DNA of 64,000 bases from Solenopsis invicta (Eukaryota; Arthropoda; Insecta; Hymenoptera; Formicidae), in the NCBI RefSeq assembly GCF_016802725.1, contig NC_052666.1:30284997-30348996 (forward strand). Direction: 5' to 3'. Positions 26,501 through 37,800 of the stretch are shown one piece after another. Position numbers and translations under genes: made by a program. Numbering within the stretch: the stretch's first letter is position 1; every line of letters starts with the position of its first letter. The notes beneath the pieces are model-generated. The model was not told the DNA's origin and did not search any database. It was given only the letters and a program-made list of their open reading frames with translations.

Positions 26501-29500
26501 TCTCGCACCTCCTAATCGAAACGTAATTCGCGTTGCCACGTTCAAGTTTGTCTCCCATCGGACGTAGGAAATTGCGATGCCCACGGAATATATTGCACAT
26601 GCACCTGTTCGTCTCGTTCGTGATGCGAGCGTTCATGGCACTACTGAAGGACATGCTCTTCGTGTCCGGTATCGGACTGGCGGATGCCGTGATCAAAGTC
26701 AACGAGGACTTCTGGGTGCTTGACGAGAAGGAGAGCAATTGGCAATGCAAGATGTTCACCAGTCTGTGGCAGTATTTTATCCTTGCGAACTACTCCTGGA
26801 TCTTGATGGAAGGTATATATCTACACAATCTGGTCTTCTTCGCGCTCTTCACCGATGCCAACTCGAGCATCATAGGCTACGTCGTTTTCGGATGGGGTAA
26901 GTAGGATTAACCGCAGGCATCATCGTTGATCCTAAGGATTTCTAGGATTCCGATTACATTGGTTGTAATCCTATATTAGCCCGCTTTCTGTATCCTATCT
27001 TAATGGTAATTCACCCATTTTGCGTAATTAATTTATCATTAATTAATTTATCATTAAAAAATTGTTTTATTCGTTATATTAAGAAAATGTATATACAAGA
27101 TAAAAAATCTTTTAAATAATTTTAAAGGGAGAGAATGAAATATTTGTATTGACAACTTCCTTATTAAGAATTTAATCTAAATTTTAATTAATAAATTTAA
27201 TCAATAAGATTAAAAGCTTTGTGTTTACGTTCATCAAAATGGATAATAATTGCTTTCATTAAAGGATTAATTTGAAAAGAGATTTTTTTCACTAAACGTT
27301 TGCATATAAGTTATTTTTTATCGTTGTATATAATTTATCTTTTTCTTGCTATTTTATTTAATGCTTTTAATTTGATAATTGAAAGGCAGAATTTAAAATT
27401 TTACTAATGGAAATAATTATAAAATGGTTATAAAATGGTTTTTAATATAGATATTACTTTTTACATCCTACGTGTTGTAATTTCTTTTGCACTCTTTAAT
27501 TATTTATTAACTATTTCGTAATCTTTTAAACTTTTTCTATAGATTATATTAACAAAACACATATAAAAACTTTTTTAAATAATTATAAAGAATAAGATAT
27601 TTATATTGATTCTCTCTCTCTCTCTCTCTCTTACTGAGAATTTAATCTAAAATTTACTTATCAAGATTAAAGACATTATATTTATATTCATCAAAACAAA
27701 TAAAAATTCTTACTAATTAATTAATTTGCAAGATTTTTTTTGGTAAACGTTTATAAATAACTTATTTTTTATAATTATATATAATACAGCTTTTTATTGA
27801 TACACTATTTAATGCTTTAAACGATAATTGAAAGAGGATTTATAATTTTACCACAGAAAATTATTTTTAACATGGTTGTATTTTTATATCCTACGAATGA
27901 CAGAGAGAAAAAATGTAAATTTTCTATATTGATGTAGGTCTCTTTGAAACATCCTGACCGCTTTCGACAGCAAAGGCAACAGAATTCCCTACGGGGAAAT
28001 TGTAGAATTCCTCAATTTTCGGGATCTCTCAAGAGTTCTCGAAAATCACAACGGTTTTATATGAAACGTATCATTGACTGTTAAAGTTTCTGAATGTTGT
28101 GCAACGACACGAACAATAACAGCATAATTTTAAATTCAAATCATATTTTTTATTATATTATACATATCTCTTTCCTCATTTTATCTTTGCCAAATAGTGT
28201 TACATTTAATCTATCCTAATGATTTTACAAGCATATTTTTCTTATTTTTAATTTTATACTGGAGTACACGAAAAGGACAATTTCACTGAAGTATCTAAAA
28301 ATTTAGTTAGATACAGATTTGAAAAATAATTTTGTTAGACAATTAAACTATACAGAAAGTTAAAGCACGATGAATAATGCTTCAAAAAAATTTGACGTTC
28401 TAGCAAACAGTTCGAACATTTTAATATTTATTTTAATACTCTAATAAAATTATTTTTAGATTTATATCCATCTACATTTTTAAATTCTTTGACAAAATCA
28501 CTTTTTCTGTACACATATAGACATATGTCGATAATACTATATTTTTAATTTTAGTATTTTCACATTATTAATTCTCAAATGATAATACAATTTAAAGGAC
28601 GTATTTGTATCTTTTTCTCTAATTATATTTTTCGAGGGATTACCAGAAAACACTTTCTACTGAATTATTTATTATCCCTTATATTGTTAGAAAAAATTAT
28701 AAACTTTAGGGGATTATTAGGAAACATTTTCTGCGAAATTATTTATTTTCTCTTATCGTAGAAAAATTTATTAATAACAACCATAATGAGCTGGCTAATA
28801 AATGTGCCATACAATCATCACAACTTTTTCTTGCAGGTTTGCCAGCTATATTTATCTTACCCTGGGTAGTTACGAGGATCATATTCCAGGATACGTATTG
28901 TTGGACAACCAACGAGAAGCCTCTCTTGTTCCTCTTCATACGGGTGCCTACGATGCTCTCTATTTTGGTAAGAACTTTGCGAATGCTTCGCTAAGCTGGT
29001 AATTAATTTAGCCGTAGATTAATCCATCTCTTCCTTGGTTACGCTAGATAAATTTCGTGCTCTTCATCAACATCGTGAGAGTGCTGCTGGTGAAACTCAA
29101 GTCCACCATGTCGGAGGAAACAGAAAGATACAAGTAAGTTTTGTGTAAAAGATATATTTCCGATATATAAATACAATATATAATTTATAATATTATTTTC
29201 CTTTTGATGGAATCTTCAATGAAATGGCGTGTGCGTAAAATTGTTTGGGACGATTGACTGTACAAATGTATGTCTGAAATGATTATTAGGCGATGGGCTA
29301 GGAGCACATTAGTTCTGGTGCCGCTGTTTGGCGTTCACTATGCATTCTTTATTGGGATGTCGTACAGCATCGGCGTAAACGAGACCGTAGAGATTGTGTG
29401 GCTCTTCTGCGACCAGCTGTTCGCGTCATTCCAGGTAGTACGCTATTATTAATAGCACTAATCTACTAATAAAGTATATGGACTGGTGGACGTCGAAAGC

Positions 29501-32500
29501 CTGTCTAATTTGTTACACAAGAAATCGAACGTTTGTAACGACTGACTCATTTTCCAGATAGCACACAATATTTATAAATATTTGTTACTATTTGTTTCTT
29601 TAAATATTATATAAATGTTTCATAGATATTTTATTTACACGAAAGAAAAAGACTATAAAACCTTTATTAAACTATAGACTATATTTTTTATAATATTTAT
29701 GATAAATATTTATATAATGTTTTATACATATTTTATAAATATTTTTATGTAATATTTACGACAAATCTTTCTGTTCAATCTGAGGACATCCCGGAAAAAA
29801 ATGTTTATGAAGTATTTTTGCAAATGTTTATAAAATATTTAAACAATTATAAATGTTTTATAAATCTTTTATAAATATTGTGTGTTGTTTAAATTATCTA
29901 ATCGAGCAAAAGTGAACGATATTGTACAAAAATTAAGTTAATTAACTCATAAAATTCAAAAGATTGAATTACACGCGAAATTGAGCGAATAGATAATTTT
30001 ATATTATATTAAATTTGATTTACTCGGAAGTGCTACTTGTTGAATTTACGTCTTTTTATGCCATCCAGATGTTCAAATACGCATTGATAAAGCTTAAAAT
30101 TTTTTAGATTTATTATAAAATCTCTTTTTCACTATTATTTTAAGATAATTTTTTTTATTGAATTTTAACTTTAATGCGATTTTTCTCTTAATATTTATTT
30201 TTTTTAATTGATAAGATAATTTAATAAATAAACAAACGCACAACTATCGAAAGAGAAAATAAAAAACAAAATGAATAGATATTTTTGAGGGCTATATTTT
30301 AGTGAAATGATTTTATATATATATATATATATATATATTTATTTATTTATTTATTTTATTTATTTATTTATTTTATGTCTCTTTATAATTTTAGGTAACT
30401 CTGATATATACCGCACTCATCGAAAGCTTAATTTCTCCAATTTTATTTACTATGTCTAAAGTAAATAAACTGAACCGATAAAAACTTTTACTGTCTACTA
30501 CTATAAAAAAATTGAGAATATGATATATTTATTTTTTTATTTTATTTTCTTATTTGACAAAAAAAATTCTTAGAAGCTCTTGCATTTTTGCTGTTTATTG
30601 AAAGAGGTGGGATATATGGTCCCTCGTGGGTGGAACAATCAAGCTGAACAAAGAGCACATAACAGCTAAGCACTTATATTCTATCTTTATTATCCCTCTA
30701 CACTTAAGTATCACGAAATAACCACTAAGCCTTATACACTCCCTACAGAGATAGTAATCATTTTACGTAGGTTGTAATACATCGTTGCGCTATCTTACTA
30801 CATTGACAAATCGATTTAACTCATGATAGTTTCTAATATTGTTAATATTAACAATAAAAAATCGAAATCATAATACTAATATATAAATATAAATGGACGT
30901 AAAAGGATGAACAGAAGGGGGAAAAGAAATGCTTGCCCCCATCTCCCTAAATGTTGGCAAGGAGAAAGAATTCAAATATGAAAATGATTTTTTCGACAAA
31001 AAGTTAAAACTCGTTACTGTCTTTAACCAACGTGTGGTTCAGGCTTTATTTTCTACGAGAAATAAAAAAAATTAAAAGAGAAACTTATAAAAAGTATTTT
31101 ACTACTTGAGTAGAGGTGTTAAAAAAAGCTGAAACTTTCTTCCCAGTGGCAAAATATATCCTTCATATTTCCTCAGCTCAATTATGCTTAACAAATACTG
31201 GAAGGTCTTTTATAATAATATCTTGCAAAGAGTGAAAATCTCGTTGCTTAACAATGTCAAAAAATTGTCTTATTGGACTACATATTCTAAGTGTACACAG
31301 AAAAATGGTGCTCACGATAAAAAAGAAGTTATTAAAAAAGTTCGCTTAAGGTATAGTATCTTTATAAATTTTTTGACCCTCTGCTGACTGAAACCCTAGT
31401 CACGATCGTACTAATATAAAACGTAGAGGGATATAACAGAGAAGTTGCATCTAACTTCACCTTTACTTCTTTTTTTTTTCCCTTACATTTTTCTTGTTAC
31501 TTCTACGGTGTAAATCCTAGTGCGGCGTAAATATCACCAGTTACCTTATATGAAAAATTCTTTATGAAAAGATTTGCGCCCGAGAAAAAAATCTGGAAAT
31601 CTACTTTGCTGGATGACAATTAAAATCGACGAACGAAAGGATGATCGTTGTTATCTCTGTCTTTCCGGAAGGGCTTCTTCGTGGCGGTGCTGTATTGCTT
31701 CCTGAACGGCGAGGTGCGGGCCGAGGTGTCGAGGACGCTTCGCGGTATTAAGTGGTCGCGCGGGATCCGTTGGGGCCCGAGGACGTCGATGCATTCGGTC
31801 AGCACGTGCAGCTACAACAACGTCGCGAAAACCAGCGGTCGTCGGAACTCGACGAAAAGGCCCCGTTGGTGGAAGTCGCGCTGGAAGGCGCCGTGTCTTT
31901 ACCAGGAACGCGCTATTCGTCGGTCTACCCACTCGATGGCGAGTACACAAGGTGTCCCCTTAAATCCTACGAAACGTCGTGTCCCTCGTCATGTGTCTCG
32001 TTCTTGTCAAGTCGTGGTGCTTTGGGACGATTTTGATCAAACTTCGATTAATTTAATCGGCGCGACTGCGATCCAGTAAAACTTCTGGTTATAAAATTAA
32101 TTGTCTCTAATCTATTTTTTGTCTCCGATGTGTCACATAACAAATAAAATTAATGACTCCATTTATATCAAGAAAATAGCTATTACAATAGTTATTACTT
32201 GAAAATTAATTAATAAATTAATGCCGATTAAGTTAATGAGAATTGGATCGAAATCACTTTTACTGTTTAAATGTTTACTTTTAGTTTTCTTTTAACAGAT
32301 GATTAAAAGACAAGCTGTGTTGACAGTTAAACTTTTGCAAAATTTTTTCAATACATTTTAGACAGACATATTTCAAAAATTAAAATAAAATAAATTAAGC
32401 ATCAGCATAATTAAAGTGATGATCAATTTAATACTCTGAATTAATTTTAAAATTTTCAAATTAAAAATAACGGCGCACAGTTTGGAGAAGTAGAAAACGC

Positions 32501-35500
32501 ATATTAAATCACATAAGAAATATTATTGAACAAATCCTGCACAAAAAAACACAGTTTTACTAAAGTATCTAAAAATTTAATTGGATACAGATCTGAAAAT
32601 AATTTTGTTAGGCCATCAAAATTTTTTGCTGCATTGCTTATCATGCTTTGACATCCGTCACAATTATTTTGATAATCCAATTATAGTTTCCACAAAAGAG
32701 GTATTATGACACAATTGTTAAATTATCGTGAGTTTATTTGAGACATAACTTTTAACATTACAACTCAACTCAATAACGTATTGTTTAAAAGTCAGGGGAA
32801 AAATTTGTCACGCCGGATTTCTAACGAAAATTTTAGATTTTCTCACAAAACAATTATCTGTCTCTGGCAGCGTTTTAAAATCAATAATTATTTGCGACAT
32901 TCATGCATTGTATTTCTAATTTGTATTGCGAATTACTTCATTACTTAAATCTTCTATACGATAAAATTATTTTCAGATCTGTATTCTAATAGCTTAATAT
33001 TGAGATACTTCAACAAAATCGTTCTTTCCGTCTGCTAACTAAAATTCTGCTATGATCGTTTGGTTCAGCAAACAAAAATAAATTAAAAATTGCAATTAAT
33101 TTTAATTTATCCGAGTTCGCTCTTTAGAGCCCCATATTTTGGGATGCAAATAGATTCAAACGGATTGAAATAAGCACGGAAAAAACAATTTTGCTGAAAT
33201 ACAGATCTGAAAATAATTACGTAGAACTATTAAAAACTTTATATTAGACTTTAAGCTTGTAGCTAGAACGTCGAAACTTTTCACAGCAGGATTATCATGC
33301 TTGAATATTTTACATAATTATTTTGATAGTTTGACATAAAGTTATTTTCTGATCTGTATCTAGCTTTTTTTGATGTTGCAGTAAAATTGTTTCCATGAAA
33401 TGCGCAGGTTCATCATTTTGAATTCGAATGGATTCATGTCCTCACTATATTATTTTTGGATTCAAATAATTTGAAATACAAAACAATCTATTCATTATTT
33501 TAAATCGAGACAGATTTATGTCCTCTATATATTATTTTTGGATTTAAATGGATTTGACAAATCTGAAATTCGCATTTAAAAATATCGAAATAAATTTATT
33601 TCCATCCATTCAATTCATTTTCGTTTGCTGGAGGTGACCTTCTCTCGATTTTAATTGATGTTATACATCACAGTTTTATCTCAATTAAAATGAATTAAAT
33701 TTTGAGTAACTTAACCGTTTTTACTTCTTCGAATGAATAATACATATTATATAGATAAATATCAGACATTATTCATGATTCAATCACAATACTAAATGTG
33801 AGAGCGCCACGAATTTATCTAAAAACTTTGCTACATTGATCAACGTTAAGATAGCACACGAGATCCTTCCTCTCTGTCGCCTAAGATAGAAATATTTCGT
33901 AGCTGTGCTGAAAATAATATAACGCAATACACCGTGAGAGAAGTCAGATGCCGCGACGATTTGGCGCCCTTAAAGAGACTAAATCCAAAGTCAGAGAATC
34001 CGGTCGATACCGTTCAGCCAGCGAAGAGGAGCGTTCACTCGAAATCCCGTCCGAGTCAGTCGTGCAAGTTGTGCAGCGTACACGACCCGAATCCCGCAAT
34101 GAAATTTTGCAGATGTTAGAACGAGAGGAGGTAGTTTAGCGAGCAGCCGGGACTATCTAGAGACGGTCGGTAACGGCCAGCCGCTGCCGAAACAGCCGAC
34201 GACGCAGGATCATCAGGCTCATCATATATCACCCCTGTGCAGCAACTACACGGATCAATCACTGCTATCCTTCTGCTCGGTAAGTACCACTCGTTTTGTG
34301 TAAGTATCCGCATCTACAGCGTGATCCTAGTAATCCACTTGCCGATAAAATATCTTTTCTTCTTTATCTCCTTTTTTCATCACGCTCTGAATACGATATA
34401 CCATCCAATATCGTCCGTGGATTGGATATGGGACTGAATGAGAAAACAGAGGAACAATCGATATCGAAAGCGCAAATATTTACGGAAACGTAACGAATTT
34501 TTTTTTATTTGTGAGTGAAGTTGATTATTTAAATTTTTAATATTTATTATTTAAATTAAATTAAAGGTAATGGTTTGTAAAGTTAGAGTTACGTTAAAAA
34601 TTAAGTCAAGATTAAATTGTCTTAAATTAAAGTAAAAGTTAATTTTGTAAAGTATTATATATTTATATTAAATTAAAATGTCATAATTTTTAAAAATTAG
34701 ATTACTTTAAATAGCACAACAAATTATAATTTGGATCATTAAATAAATTAATATTTTAATCGCGAATTACGTTTCTAAATAAAATAACAAAAAATAAATA
34801 TTGATTTTTGTATAGGAATGTTCTTTTTATAATTTCTCTGTATATAGATAAATTGTTGTTGTTAATTAACAATAAGAGAGAAAGTTAATGAATTAAAATT
34901 TATATTTTATAAATAATTGTTTGAAGTTCAATTTAACTAAATTAAGTTAAAAGCTATTGGATTTTTAACTTTATTATTTAACTTTTAATTTTTTATTATC
35001 CAACTGTGAAATCAATTAATTGCATAAATCAATCAAACAAAAGAATTAAATAATCTTTAAAAAACCAAATAAAAGTTCTCGTACTACGATTGTAAATTTA
35101 TACTTAATTTTGTATGAAGGATATCTGAAGGATATCATAATAACTTAACATTATTTTTATATATATTTAATATAAAATTAAATATGATTTTAATATTATA
35201 TAATGCTCTTCCAATTAATTATACGAAGAAATGTATTCGACATAAATTTAAATAAGGATTGATAATATCGATCGCCAAAATGAATTCATTTATTAATAGC
35301 TTCCGTAGCGATTAATTTATAAATGTCCAATTTAACAAATGACTGTCTAATATAAATGTCCAATTCTTTCTTCTTCATGACAAAGGCGATTATTTCCATT
35401 TTCACGTTCCGAAAATCGCTCTCTGTTGAATTAGCGAACAATTGTCTCTTTCTCTCAGGTGTCGGATGCGTCGGGACCGAACGTCGACAGAATTCGCGAC

Positions 35501-35578
35501 CAACGATGGAGCGACTCTGAATGCTGTCACCTCGCATACGAGTTGCACAATCTGCAGCCGCGACGCGGACATCCGTGA
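12712..35578 (+). CDS. Class B1 G-protein-coupled receptor, parathyroid-hormone-receptor type (spliced, 11 exons)
   Basis: Exons, joined by splice sites and phase: 12712-12805, 21763-21869, 23677-23829, 26069-26163, 26568-26896, 28837-28967, 29048-29133, 29290-29434, 31672-31951, 34113-34279, 35459-35578. Together they give 568 residues without the signal exon. The extracellular domain has the six class B cysteines (KRC, GWC, LCW, QQC, KQC, SQC) and four N-glycosylation sequons (NST, NFS, NIT, NAT). Seven membrane segments follow, with family motifs such as RNILHMHLF, WILMEGIYLHNL, VFGWGLPA, INIVRV and GFFVAVLYCFLNGEV. The pattern DDILCW..APG..V..CP.YI and LVLVPLFGVHY point to the PTH-receptor branch rather than the PDF, DH31 or DH44 receptors. 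That branch couples peptide hormones to G proteins at the plasma membrane and is lost in Drosophila. The last three exons are less certain than the membrane core. Confidence 0.85.
14335..14475. repeat. Fragment of the GCGCGCAGTTTG repeat family
   Basis: GCAGCGCGCAGTTTGAGTCG at 14,374 is followed by GCACCAAGAATTGCTGTGAC. The block order matches the arms of the foldback element at 337-835, but the copy is diverged and one-sided. Confidence 0.45.
14501..14624. mobile_element. Short foldback element (~120 bp)
   Basis: CCAGCAAACACCAAGTTACA on the left is mirrored by AACTTGGCGGTTGCTGG on the right, and TTACATAAATGTTATG is mirrored by CAACATTTATATAACT. The whole unit can fold into one imperfect hairpin. 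It lies in the first large intron of the receptor gene and encodes nothing. Confidence 0.65.
18334..18371. repeat. (TA)n microsatellite
   Basis: About 19 TA units in the large receptor intron. Similar (TA)n runs lie at about 19,707-19,745, 30,316-30,340 and 58,197-58,238. Confidence 0.95.
19197..19545 (-). CDS. GC-rich antisense open frame of unknown function in a receptor intron
   Basis: The frame encodes 115 residues from the ATG at 19,545 to a TAA at 19,197. The first third is basic, starting MSKNKKAHRGKAGGRLRRLR and leading into a leucine-rich helix (QRDLLKIKEFL). The rest is rich in proline and glutamate. I do not recognise a family. GC content is far above the surrounding AT-rich intron, and the change is abrupt on both sides. 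Directly upstream on the minus strand TTCTTTTCAG precedes GTTCAGTATG, so the frame could be the last exon of a spliced transcript. It could be a gag-like fragment of a retroelement, a recent gene, or a chance frame in a GC-rich insert. Confidence 0.35.
19747..20262. mobile_element. Degraded Tc1/mariner-type non-autonomous element
   Basis: The left end CAGTACTGGCCAAAATTATA directly follows a (TA)n run and resembles Tc1-type termini. It continues ATCACCTTTTGATTTTT...CATAAC. The right side has the inverted counterpart GTTATGTTCCAAAAATCGAA with AGGTTATAT, but the outermost CAGTACTGGCC is missing and replaced by (TA)n. The interior is AT-rich without a transposase frame. Confidence 0.55.
20265..20376. 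repeat. Tandem duplication of a 56-bp unit
   Basis: A unit reading (TA)n AATAATAGAGAGAGAGAGGG...CATATGATAGAAAAAAG appears at 20,265-20,320 and again at 20,321-20,376, virtually identical, which implies a recent duplication. Confidence 0.9.
20475..20575. repeat. Imperfect tandem repeat of about 50 bp
   Basis: GGAAGCGGAGAATCGCAGGA and GGAAGCGGAGAGTCGCGGAG begin two adjacent copies, each followed by ACACCTCCGAAA and a run of GAAAGAGA. A third, weaker related block (GGAGGAGAGTCGCG) lies just upstream. Confidence 0.7.
20610..20692. repeat. Hairpin with a perfect 18-bp stem
   Basis: AAGCGTGGGCTACAATGG (about 20,611) is the exact reverse complement of CCATTGTAGCCCACGCTT (about 20,672). The loop is about 42 nt. 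It could be the pair of ends of a very short transposon remnant or an RNA hairpin. No flanking duplication was recognised. Confidence 0.7.
22545..23625 (+). repeat. Dispersed repeat, copy 2, with an inserted foldback element
   Basis: This matches the repeat at 3000-3690 block by block but is about 400 bp longer. The extra segment corresponds to the inverted-repeat element at about 23,117-23,454. It is followed by a (CT)n run at 23,525-23,560 that is also represented in copy 1. Confidence 0.6.
23117..23454. mobile_element. Foldback element inserted in an older repeat
   Basis: CAAATTTTTGTG on the left pairs with CACAAAAATTTG on the right, and GTTAATTTAACATAA pairs with TTATGTTAAATTAAC. It lies in the receptor intron about 220 bp before exon 23,677 and is missing from the related repeat copy at 3 kb. 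That difference marks it as a later insertion. Confidence 0.6.
28262..28530. mobile_element. Foldback repeat of the CAGATCTGAAAATAATT family, copy 1
   Basis: The left arm reads CACTGAAGTATCTAAAAATT then GATACAGATTTGAAAAATAA. The right arm reads AATTATTTTTAGATTTATAT and ends ACAAAATCACTTTTTCTG. Three further copies with both arms lie at about 32,545-33,030, 33,176-33,400 and 36,345-36,605. No protein is encoded. Confidence 0.65.
28634..28772 (+). repeat. Diverged tandem duplication of about 70 bp
   Basis: GGGATTACCAGAAAACACTTTCT... and GGGGATTATTAGGAAACATTTTCT... are two adjacent copies. Both continue through GAAATTATTTATT-like sequence to a TAGAAAAA block. They lie just before receptor exon 28,837. 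Confidence 0.6.
29570..29886. repeat. Inverted repeat of AT-rich sequence in a receptor intron
   Basis: GCACACAATATTTATAAATA at the left end is mirrored by TTTATAAATATTGTGTG at the right end. The interior consists of degenerate TTTATAAATATTT units. It is probably a degraded foldback transposon. Confidence 0.5.
32545..33030. mobile_element. Foldback repeat of the CAGATCTGAAAATAATT family, copy 2 (longest)
   Basis: The left arm has ACTAAAGTATCTAAAAATTT then GATACAGATCTGAAAATAAT; the right arm has ATTATTTTCAGATCTGTATT and ends TTCAACAAAATCG. The unit is about 480 bp and lies in the intron before the receptor's tail exons. Confidence 0.65.
33176..33400. mobile_element. Foldback repeat of the CAGATCTGAAAATAATT family, copy 3 (short)
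   Basis: GGAAAAAACAATTTTGCTGA with ATACAGATCTGAAAATAA on the left is mirrored by TTATTTTCTGATCTGTAT and CAGTAAAATTGTTTCCATG on the right. It lies only about 150 bp from copy 2. Confidence 0.65.
33948..34139 (+). CDS. Possible alternative terminal exon of the PTH-type receptor
   Basis: An acceptor-like GAAGTCAG precedes ATGCCGCGACG, and the frame runs 63 codons to a TAG at 34,137. The peptide is hydrophilic and rich in R, E and S (for example GRYRSASEEERSLEIPSES), as expected of a receptor cytoplasmic tail. It overlaps, in a different frame, the exon assigned at 34113-34279, whose acceptor (TTTTGCAG) lies inside this frame. The two could be mutually exclusive C-termini of one gene, but no good phase-0 donor at the end of the 31,672 exon was found to feed this one. 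It may also be a chance frame. Confidence 0.3.
   Translation: MPRRFGALKETKSKVRESGRYRSASEEERSLEIPSESVVQVVQRTRPESRNEILQMLEREEVV
34550..35010 (+). repeat. Dispersed AT-rich repeat, copy 1 (other copy 52,625-53,110)
   Basis: GGTTTGTAAAGTTAGAGTTACG, GTTAAAAATTA, AAGATTAAATT, ATATTAAATTAAAAT, TTTAAAAATTAGATTAC and a terminal TATCCAACT occur in the same order in an IntS1 intron at 52,625-53,110. Both ends contain TTAACTAAATTAA-like sequence in inverted orientation. Confidence 0.5.
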
Positions 35579-37800
35579 TAACCCCGCATTTCACGGCAGG
35601 AAGAAAAAAGAAATGCATGTCGCAATTGTTCCATAAACATTCAACGCGCGTTCAAACGAATGCAAATGCCGTCCTCCAAAACGGAAGGGAAAAAATTAAG
35701 AGGATTTCTAAAGATCCTGTTGTAAATTCTCGAAAAAGCAAAGAGGATAGAGAAGAATGACAAACAAGGTCTCTATATTCTTTCGCGCATTTTCTTCCTC
35801 TGTCGCGTCTTATTGTTAGCGGTAAAACAGAGACTGAGCTTTTTTCTTTTAACTCTCCCTGATGAAAATTTGTCTTAGAATTCTTCATATAATTTTTCAG
35901 AATTTTTCTATAAATTTTAGAATTTTTCAAAATTTCTGTATAATCTTATAAGCTTTTAAAAAAGTCTTCGAATTTTTTTAATTTAAACTGAAACCTTTTT
36001 TGGAAGTACTAAAAAAGTCTGCATCTTTTCTATAATTTTTTACGTGCCTAAACTCTAAAATATTCTGAGATTTAAGATTTTTTATTCAATAATTTCCGAA
36101 AAAAATCTATAAATTTGGAAACGTTAAAAAGTTTTTTCAGAAATCTTCACAAATTTAATATATGAGAAATTTTCAAAAAAAAGTATGAGAAATTATGAGA
36201 TTTTTTTCACCAGGGCTATCATCTCTTTTACAGGGATTCCGTGTTATTCGCGCAGCTGTCCGTGTCGTAAATCTTAATTCATGCGAGTTTATGTGTATGA
36301 TAATATATACAGACAGTGTTCGATATTTTAATACTTTTAGAGATTCATACATAGAAAGAATGATTTTTTTGCTGAAGTATTTAAAAATTTATCTAAATGT
36401 AGATCTAAAAATAATTTTATTATACCATTAAAATTATACCATGAAGGATACTTAAGTGTGGTCACAATATAATACTGCAAAAAAAAGTTTGACATTCTAA
36501 TAACTAGTTTGAGCGTCTTACAAAATTATTTTAGAATTCAACAAAATTATTTTCAGATCTGTATCTAGCTAAATTTTTAGATATTTCGGCAAAAGAACTA
36601 TGTAGGAAAGTTGAACTTTCAACAGTTTCTTATCGACGTATCAGTGTTTCAAAATGCGACGCGTAATTCGTAATTTATACCTGAGCCAGGTTCACTGAAA
36701 ATACTGAACTGCTAAATGCTCTGCTATTCGCAACAATTTCCATGCATACATAATAGTATAAATAAAAGCTGCTCGAACTTTGATACGGTCATACCGCCGC
36801 GCATCACAAGTCTGTTATCAGCAATCCTATTTGCAGCTACGGTGCACTGCGAACATCGCATAAACATTAGGACGCTTTTACGAATATACCTCATTTAAAT
36901 GCTGTGAAAGTTCTATTTTTACACGCGGTGGAATGTAGGCTCGGGATACACACAGTCATTTTCTTCATTCGTTATTTAGCGTGAAAAAGTATCAGTATTT
37001 CTATTTTTTAAGCGTGCAACAATATCGTGATTGAAAGTCTTGTCCAACAAATCCTAGCTCTTAAGACTACTAAATATGATTTAAAAAATCATATGTATAT
37101 GAGATGATAAATGTTGGCAAATTTCTTATTAAGGAAAGCATCGATAGCGCTGCCTATCGTGAGGAGTGTTATCAATTTTAAGATAAGAGCGTTTCGCTTC
37201 GAAAATAAATGTTAAACATTTTACCTCGTAAGCTCTCTCACTACGTGTGTGTAAATGTGTTTATATTTGTATCGAGATCGACTACACAAATATTTGATGT
37301 ACAACTAACATAATCAATTTAATGTATATAATGATGATATATATTAAAATGAAAAAAAGAATGAATATAATAAATCTTTTATTATTTAACTTATGTACAG
37401 TTCTCTGTACAAAATTTTTATAAAAAAAAATTAATTTTTTTTATATTCACATTGTTTAGTGCATTAAAAAATAAATATTTTCATCAACCTGTATACTTTG
37501 CACATATTTAATATTAACCCTCAATGGTAAGGTGGTTCGTATGCGACCCAATTAACAAACTTTGTTTTTTTTTTTCATCTAGAAAGAAACAGAAGAGCCT
37601 TACATTAATATTTGCTTCTTTTACATTTTTTACATTGATTAGGAGAAAGAACGAAGCAGAGCGGGTTGGATCTGAATCAGCCTTTCTAAATAATCTGAAA
37701 ATCCACCTTGCCATTAAAGGGTTGATGTACTACGTGCAGAAATTTCCTGCAGCACAATACTGACTTAAAAATCTGTACATAGGAATGTCGCAACGCGCGT
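35579..37800. other. Intergenic region between the receptor gene and SCO1
   Basis: No supported gene. The stretch at about 35,870-36,190 is a diverged repeat (ATTTTTCAGAATTTTTCTAT, CTAAAATATTCTGAGATTTA) related to about 42,000-42,290. A foldback repeat copy lies at 36,345-36,605. The open frames at 35,652-35,930 (-) and 37,514-37,763 show no recognisable protein features. Confidence 0.5.
36345..36605. mobile_element. Foldback repeat of the CAGATCTGAAAATAATT family, copy 4
   Basis: TTTGCTGAAGTATTTAAAAA and GTAGATCTAAAAATAATTTT on the left are mirrored by AAAATTATTTTCAGATCTGT and ATTTTTAGATATTTCGGCAA on the right. It lies in the intergenic DNA between the receptor and SCO1. Confidence 0.65.

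Noticed and set aside
30600..30900. Possible LTR remnant (ATATATGGTCCCTCGTGGG region)
   Set aside because: No second copy, primer-binding site or internal retroelement frame was found in the window.
31184..31387. 67-codon frame that might be a transposase fragment
   Set aside because: No DDE/D motif, helix-turn-helix or inverted repeats could be seen around it.
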